Of a stretch of 64,000 nucleotides of DNA, positions 57,899 to 64,000 are shown piece by piece. This DNA is from Varroa destructor (lineage: Eukaryota > Arthropoda > Arachnida > Mesostigmata > Varroidae). Location of the stretch: assembly GCF_002443255.2 (NCBI RefSeq), contig NW_019211455.1, forward strand, positions 43,784,649 to 43,848,648, written 5' to 3'. A program made the position numbers and the translations under genes. How positions within the stretch are numbered: position 1 is the stretch's first letter; every line of letters begins with the position of its first letter. Below the pieces are notes generated by a model. The model had not been told where the DNA came from, ran no database searches, and saw only the letters and a list, made by a program, of their open reading frames with translations.

Positions 57899-59454
57899 GG
57901 CAAAGTGAGAAGAGATAAAATTGCTGCAATTTATGCCGCATCCATACGCCCGTACGCGGAGTTTGGTTACCCCTACATTTTCTATGGGAGCTGGTATTAT
58001 TTATTATCCCGACATCTTATAAGGGCGGTACGTCCGAGCGGTCGCCGATGCTCTATAGCAGCAAAGTTATGTTGCACCAGCGTGTACGTGGCGCATTTAG
58101 TGCACAAGGATTTAGCGATATTGGGAAACGAGGCCGTGAGCAGGCAAAATGCAGCTAGCAAGAGGTTGCAGGTTACAATTTTTGCCTGCCGCTAGCTAAC
58201 ACACATCCATAGATGACTGTTTTATAGGAGAAGATGGAACTGGATTCCAGTCCTAGACTATGCGGGTATATCGTCAGTCTCTAATTCATAGTAGCTCTTG
58301 GCGGGTGGATTCCTGCTCTGTCTTATTCTCGCTGCAGCCGCTGTCAACGCTTGTGATAACAATGGCTGTGTCGGTTTTTGACGGTGTTGGCAGTGTATTT
58401 GCGATCCGAACGGCCACTCACTATTGCAATGGGTGTATAACCCTCACAAAGACCATGTACGGGTGTCGAAATGGAATATAGGGGTTTTCAGCTAGTGTCA
58501 CGCACAGCTTTTCTACCACCCTCAATGGAGTTAGGTCAGTGGGCCGACAATTTGTGCCCAGATGGCACCTTAACCGCCCTTGCAGCCCTTTTTTTTACCA
58601 GCGGCGTTAGCAACCATATGGTCTTATAAGCCGCTATCCCGTGATCATTTGGTTGAACTGAGCTAAAGCCGAGCTGCCGTGGTAGGAATGGGCACGGTTG
58701 CTAACGCGTTCGTAAGTGCGCAATAAGGAAAAAAGCCCGCAGGGAAATGGCGTGATATAGTTGGAGCCAGTATCATAATCTAAGAAATAGACGGCGTTGA
58801 GGTGAGAGGTGCAACGCGTAGTAACAGGCCACTCATATGAATGGTTCCAGAATTGCACCAAAAAAAGGAAATGCAGCGGACTCGCTGGAGGGAATCAATA
58901 AATGATTTGAGCTGCAACGAAACCTGCCGAAAATGAGGACAGAAACGCGGCAAATTCATCGCATGAGCGTCTGTAGCCCGCAGAATTAGAGATCAACTTG
59001 AGATGAAGATGGCTTCCCGTCATGTTTCTGGCGCAATAACAGGCACGTACCGAACCGATAGCTTCAGGTGCCGATATATGTAAGTAGTCAAAAAAAGTTT
59101 TAACTTAAACATGTAGTAAGCGGATTTTACTGATATAATAACGCACACGTTGATCAGTACTATTATAAGTTTAGTCTAGTTCAACGTTCACTTATTATTT
59201 CATAGTCGTTTGTAAAAACCGTTATTAATACCGTAAAAGAAAGCATTGATACGTCAACGTAACACATGAACTTTGGATATCGCCCTAAAAAACATTATTA
59301 ATTATTAAATTAATTGAAAACGTGCCGTATTCATTAGATCTAACTCGTTGTGATCTTTCCCTGTTCCATATGCCGAAAGCTTTGCTTAAAGGGCAAATAT
59401 TGTATTTAAAAAAAGCACCCGTTCATGCGTTACGCTGGAAACTTCTTAAATAAC

Positions 59455-59469
59455 ATATATATATATATA
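59455..59469. repeat. (TA)n microsatellite
   Basis: A short TA run following AACA. Confidence 0.85.
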
Positions 59470-59632
59470 CGTGTGCCGAACTCGTTGGCTTATAAAAAGC
59501 TTGCAAATTTTACGGTGCGGTTACATGCGAACTTCGATTCAGATACGGACGACATCATTCAAGCAGATCTAAGAAGGAGAATTACAAATGCTTTTTTTTT
59601 CCTATATTTGTAGCAGCCATTAAAATGTATAC

Positions 59633-59651
59633 TTTTTTTTTTTTTTTTTTT
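59633..59651. repeat. Poly-T tract
   Basis: Nineteen T residues. Possibly the tail of a retroposed copy on the minus strand, but no element body is evident. Confidence 0.9.
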
Positions 59652-61723
59652 AATATTTATGTGATTACGACAAAGTAAATGAGATTATTAATTGCTAATC
59701 TTTTTCTTAGCTTGCTATTTACAATACGGTCCAGAATTATACGTTTCGATGATGCCTGAAGGAACTGGGCTTCTACTAAAGGACACTCGCGTCAAAAGAT
59801 GTGCACGATATAATAACGTTACGTAAAAAAAAACTCCGAAGAAATCTTGTACCACCGGTAACTGTTTACCCAGACCAAAATATCGTACAGACATTGGCAC
59901 ATTATTTTCTCTCGGTTTGCTGTCCAGTGTGCAATTTATATACATCCTATTATTACCCTTATTGTAGAGATACAACGACTTGGCGCTCTAACGTTGGGAC
60001 GTTACTGCTGATGGTTTTTAATATATCCAATGGTACTGTGTTCGAATTCTGTAACCAAGACCAGTTACCTTTCATTTTCTTAGAGTAGTGGATAACTAGC
60101 AAACTGGACATAGTGGCAGTATATATATGTATATACAATACAGAAGGTATATAGATGTATTTAGATGTATGCTAGTAATACAATTATTATATCAATGTTG
60201 AATTGGAGATCGGTGCAATGTCATTTTATAATCTCACAAAGACGATAATAGAGCATTGGCCTTATTTTAGACCCTTTACGAGGTCGCGGGTCAGGTTCCC
60301 AAAATTTAACTGTAAGTTTTTGCAATATTATGTTTGCTTATTCGGTCCGCAGGCTGTCGTCTTTTGTCGTATCGCAAAAGGAAATAAAAAAATGTGACTT
60401 CCAAGGCGGATATTAATCGCTGACAGACTTCAATGAAGACGACAGTGACAATGGTTAAGAGCTACAGCAGCTTCGATTAGATTTAGATAAGGAAATGCCG
60501 TTGACCATTGTGGAAATTCTATAGGTAGGAGAAAAAATTGTACGAGTTCGAATTAAGACAAAACCTAAGTGCAAAAAGACTCTCGTAAGGCCGAAGGCCT
60601 TGTTAGCGACAGTAGTGACCGGTCTCGAGATTGAGTAACGTGAGCCTTTTTCTAGCGACAGTGTATGTAATGATTAGGCTTGCAGCTGTCCTAAAACGAT
60701 CTTTTGCACGCATATGAAAGCTGTCTAAATGCATCGTCAGCCGTGAAGCTTATTGTGTGGATATTGCTTTCACTGCTGGGTGCTAATGCTGGGACGATCG
60801 CAGCGTTTTGGGAAAAGGTTCTCAGCACCAGCTGGTCCTATTAAACATTGGCCTGTTGGTTTTACTTGCTAGAGCTAGGTAAAGAGTGGAGTCACTGGGA
60901 CGATAGCTGCTATCGTGAACAGCTTGGATGGCAACGATGAACTTTCAAGGCTCTCCAGGTCATCGATCCTTCAAGAAAAGGGTGTTTTTTTGCTTCTCGA
61001 CCGGCCAAGTGCTTCGTTCAACCAAACAATTATAGTGGTAGAGCTCTTATAACCTAATTTTAAAGCCTAACAAAGACAAGACAAGGCCAAACTTTCCATT
61101 GCTTTCTCAGTCCAATCGTTTATCAAATAGATTAATTTTTACTATTATTGATGAAATATTACTCGTGTTTTTATATAACTGGTAGCAAATGCAGCTCTAA
61201 ACTGCAGCTTAATCCAAAGCCAGCAAAGTTACATATGAATCGTTTCAGGTTTTTATAAAGATTGGAAAATATTTACCCACGACGAGATTATTGCCTTTTG
61301 GAGATTGTTTATTTTTTCCCATCGGCTATTATTTCGTTCGCATTTTGTTACGGCAATGCTATCTCTATAGTAAGTGCTGAATATTACTGAAACTACTATA
61401 TATTTTCTACGGGGAGGTATTTTAGAGAATCTTGTTTGAAGCATTTTGTTAAGTGGTGTCAAGCCAACGACACACATGAAATCTTCCCACTCAAGAATTG
61501 ATCAATCATGAAATAAAATAACACTAATAACTTTTAATATAGTCTTAACTTACTGCTTAACTATCTTCACTAAAAGCCTTACCACATCACTGTTGAAACC
61601 TAAGATTTCAAATTAAAGTTTTTTCAAAACTGCTTATGTATACGAAGTCGAAGGAACGGAATACTTACGTTTAAGAAAAAAGAATATAAACATTCAGTAA
61701 ATTTAGTACCTCGTTTTCTTCAA

Positions 61724-62074
61724 ATGAATTATAACAACATAATTTTACTTACAATATCGGACGGCCTGACCTCTAGTAGTTTTTCGCCTCAAAATAGAAT
61801 TCGAGAGGCAGAAAATTATTTCGTCTTGGTTTACTCTTCAGTTTCATTCGTCTTAGCTGAAAGCGAAAAGACTGTCGATCTTCTTATCTTTTCATTGTCC
61901 CAACGGACGGATTTGCGAAGATGTGATAGGATTACACGACCTCAATCAAAACAACCCTATAGAAGCAAAAGTCTTTTGCACAAAGAAGAAATTCATTTCT
62001 TAGGTCACGCGGATACCGTGCTCAGACAATCCCAGCCGAATTACCCTATCGGACTTGGCCATCTGCTCCATTGA
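61724..62074 (+). CDS. Unrecognised ORF, 116 aa, ATG start
   Basis: An ATG (A at -3) opens 116 codons to TGA. The product starts MNYNNIILLTISDGLTSSS, has a second hydrophobic stretch (FVLVYSSVSFVLA) and a basic second half. A minus-strand frame (62000-62206) overlaps its 3' end. The length is unusual for AT-rich DNA, but no domain is recognised. Confidence 0.25.
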   Translation: MNYNNIILLTISDGLTSSSFSPQNRIREAENYFVLVYSSVSFVLAESEKTVDLLIFSLSQRTDLRRCDRITRPQSKQPYRSKSLLHKEEIHFLGHADTVLRQSQPNYPIGLGHLLH

Positions 62075-63082
62075 CGGTGTTATCCTGAAAGCGCTTCGCT
62101 GCATGAATCTTCGGCTGTCCTGGTTCCGCCCCAGATAATCAGGGCGAATGGAAGGGCTCAGCCAAAGCTTCGTCTCACATACAGAATACGACATAACGGC
62201 ACGCAAAAGAATATGACATTATCCCAGAACGTTGCATTGAAGCTATCCGCTTGATTTGATCGAAAACGACACAGTCGACCGATGCCTCAACTAGTCCTCT
62301 TGCGGGACGGCGTATTTTTGAACATGTTTGCTAATGGGTTTTGGAATGGGCAGCCTTGAAAAAAAATTAGATGCAATGTCCACCCAGAATTCGGGGTTTC
62401 ATGGTGGCTGCAGTGTAGGAATAGCTGATATATGTATACGTGAAGGACATCGTTATTTGGTGAATGCGTATCTGCCCCTCGCTCAGCTAGGAGTGATTTT
62501 CTTGTGGTTTAATTGCTTTGTCAAGCGTTGCTCCAAGGGCATAGACAAGAGTATATATGAATGACAATAAAACATATATATGTAATAATAATACAAATAG
62601 ACATTTAATGTATGTCCTATCTTGGAACAATATTTTAATCATAGTTTGCGAATTAATTTTTCATTTGACTTTATTTCACCTGGCATAATTATTAATAATA
62701 CTATCAACTTCAAAGTAAACTCGACCACAGCTTCAAATAAGACCCCTCACTTTTTAAGTACATAATTGTATGATATCTACGCAAAGCCACCTAGTCAGTT
62801 TCTGCCGCCTTCATTTCCATATATAGCAGAATAAAGTCCTTTTTCTCTCGAGGCCCAGTGCTCTATTTACCGTGTTTTGCTCGTTTTTGTTCCATTTTCA
62901 TATTCACGCGTTGTTTCCCATGCACTGCCTGTATGAAGTCCTTTCTGCTTGATAGGTACCTTTCGGCTAAACACTAGTTTGTCTGCTACTGTTTTCGAAC
63001 GAAGCGACTGAAACTTAGCAAGGCCTTGTCGATTTTTGATCCCGAGATTTTCTTCCTCGTTAGTCGGATCTTATCAACTAGG
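62075..63082. other. Spacer, no supported gene
   Basis: A 78-codon plus frame at 62328-62564 begins with TTG and lacks splice support; it includes FGMGSLEKKLDAMS. The remainder is AT-rich. AATAAA on the minus strand near 62665 could serve the exon at 63083-63306. Confidence 0.35.
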
Positions 63083-63306
63083 TTACTCTAACGTCGTTCC
63101 CGTGTCGCAGACCGATCTACGCCGAGCTCTTGCCTGCGGCCTCGAGATTGAGGTCCCCTTAGTTGCAGACTGACGAGCCAGCTCATCGATCCGTCTGAGC
63201 GACCGCTGTGTATCTTCCCTAGGAGAAGGCTTTTTTAGATAAAGACGCAACGGTGATTCTAAAATAACCACCCTGCTCGTTCTATCGACTACCATGTCGG
63301 CGCATA
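63083..63306 (-). CDS. Candidate 3' terminal exon, basic, 73 aa
   Basis: On the minus strand a strong pyrimidine-rich acceptor (TCGGTATTGTTTGTGCTGTTAG) precedes the exon, which enters with two bases and runs 73 codons to TAA. The peptide is basic and polar: KKPSPREDTQRSLRRIDELA, then RPQARARRRSV, which includes an RRRSV string resembling a basophilic kinase site. A short ATG segment (MPDPVSTS) before a GTATGC donor lies at 63484-63460, but its phase does not fit this acceptor. Family unknown. Confidence 0.37.
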
Positions 63307-63606
63307 CTAACAGCACAAACAATACCGAGGAAAGAAAATGGACCCAACGACGCCCAACATCACCGGATACGATCAGCATGTACACGTATAAATGTAAACG
63401 GGTGAGTAGAAGGAAAAGATGTAGGGCATTGATTTCTCGCTTACAGGAGCACGCATACCTAGACGTGCTTACAGGATCAGGCATAGAATAACTTTATTTT
63501 ATTACACGATGCCAATGTGGGGACAGGGAAACCACTTCTATTCCACCCAGTATCGTATGAATAGTAATTACACGGCAAAAGACGAACGGCCAGTAACCGG
63601 CATTGG

Positions 63607-63807
63607 TTAGTGAATAGCAAAATGTAAGAAGACCCTGTGTTCTAGGCAAGCAACTTCTTGCTTCAATGTGGCATATGTCGGTGGAGTAAAGTCCCAAGAA
63701 CGAACACCTGCGTCTGACCAGAGTATGCGAGCTCCATCCGAAGCCATGTTTTCGTCTACCGCTTGAACCACAGAGTCCTGCACGTGACCTCGATCCAATC
63801 CGCTTCT
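63607..63807 (-). CDS. Candidate 3' terminal exon, 66 aa
   Basis: After an AG at 63809-63808 the minus frame is open for 66 codons to TAA at 63607. The peptide contains VVQAVDENMASDGARILWSD and later YATLKQEVACLEHRV. AATAAA-type strings follow about 110 bases downstream (near 63495). A second minus frame (63494-63931, 145 codons, ATG) covers the same DNA and is rich in R, S, H and C. The acceptor is weak. Which frame, if any, is coding is unsettled. Confidence 0.27.
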   Translation of the reverse strand, partial: RSGLDRGHVQDSVVQAVDENMASDGARILWSDAGVRSWDFTPPTYATLKQEVACLEHRVFLHFAIH

Positions 63808-64000
63808 CTATCTTGTGCCTGCTCTTGCGACACCAAGTAAGTAAAAGATGGCAAACTGTGATATGGGGAAACTGCGTTAACAGTATGTGGAGCCGACTAA
63901 GATTAGGTAGTATGGCCAAATAGGAGAACAAAGCTGAACATGAGGAAGGGGGAAAGAAGAAGCCAGATTGATCGCCTGCACGCCCCGTATAACGTATTCG

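Larger units (their letters stand above)
57942..61723. other. Mixed then AT-rich spacer, no supported gene
   Basis: A 96-codon frame (57905-58195) and a 73-codon frame (58260-58481) lie in a GC-richer patch without splice support. From 59000 the DNA is AT-rich, with TA and T runs and short frames only (59715-60088). A small hairpin, AAGGCC-GAA-GGCCTT, lies near 60590. Confidence 0.4.

Noticed and set aside
60280..60310. CGGGTCAGGTTCCC as a possible B box
   Set aside because: No A box at the right distance and no paired arms.
63494..63931. 145-codon ATG frame on the minus strand
   Set aside because: Arg, Ser and Cys-rich make-up, and it overlaps a more balanced frame at 63607-63807. Kept only as the alternative reading.
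1..64000. CRISPR array, phage, defence island, biosynthetic cluster or viral insertion
   Set aside because: No regularly spaced repeats, no polymerase, capsid, transposase or nuclease motif was recognised in any frame, and the DNA is not prokaryotic in layout.

Overview
The window looks like eukaryotic nuclear DNA, most likely from an arthropod or another invertebrate. It has no bacterial gene layout: no long head-to-tail ORFs and no Shine-Dalgarno series. Short simple repeats of (TA)n, (AAT)n, poly-C and poly-T are scattered through it. Two short arrays of the arthropod-type telomere unit TTAGG sit at 22112-22136 and, in reverse orientation, at 40044-40060. Species cannot be read from this sequence, and I recognise no protein family with confidence.

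The composition is a mosaic. GC-richer islands of roughly 0.5-3 kb lie near 6.5, 7.5-8.6, 9.3-10.9, 11.7-13.4, 14.9-15.9, 16.5-18.4, 19.9-21.2, 29.2-32.9, 33.8-37.3, 40.9-41.5, 42.9-43.4, 45.6-46.4, 47.4-48.2, 49-50.8, 53.5-54.7, 57.3-59 and 62.8-63.9 kb. AT-rich spacers separate them and hold most of the microsatellites. The longer open frames and the best splice-like signals fall mainly in the islands, as expected for sparse exons separated by long introns or intergenic DNA.

Coding content is given only as candidate exons, judged by open frame, acceptor and donor context, phase and residue make-up. The best are minus-strand exons at 57345-57566 and 29071-29197, and plus-strand exons at 31044-31126, 34474-34502 joined in phase to 34808-35029, 40361-40456 and 42989-43182. 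Two long uninterrupted plus-strand ORFs, 16898-17530 (210 codons) and 12230-13060 (276 codons), are longer than chance readily gives and have no recognisable homologue. Open frames on opposite strands often overlap and look equally protein-like, so most exon calls are weak and some pairs exclude each other.

Non-coding structure includes a 286-bp MITE-like element with matching TTATA flanks (43623-43918), two pairs of diverged dispersed repeats (3.9 with 45.2 kb; 7.2 with 48.3 kb), a 16-bp tandem repeat ending in a palindrome (46.6 kb), a tRNA-like Pol III promoter relic (15.84 kb), and several perfect hairpins, the longest having a 14-bp stem (32137-32167). I found no CRISPR array, intact tRNA, rRNA, reverse transcriptase or transposase, and no clearly novel multi-gene system.
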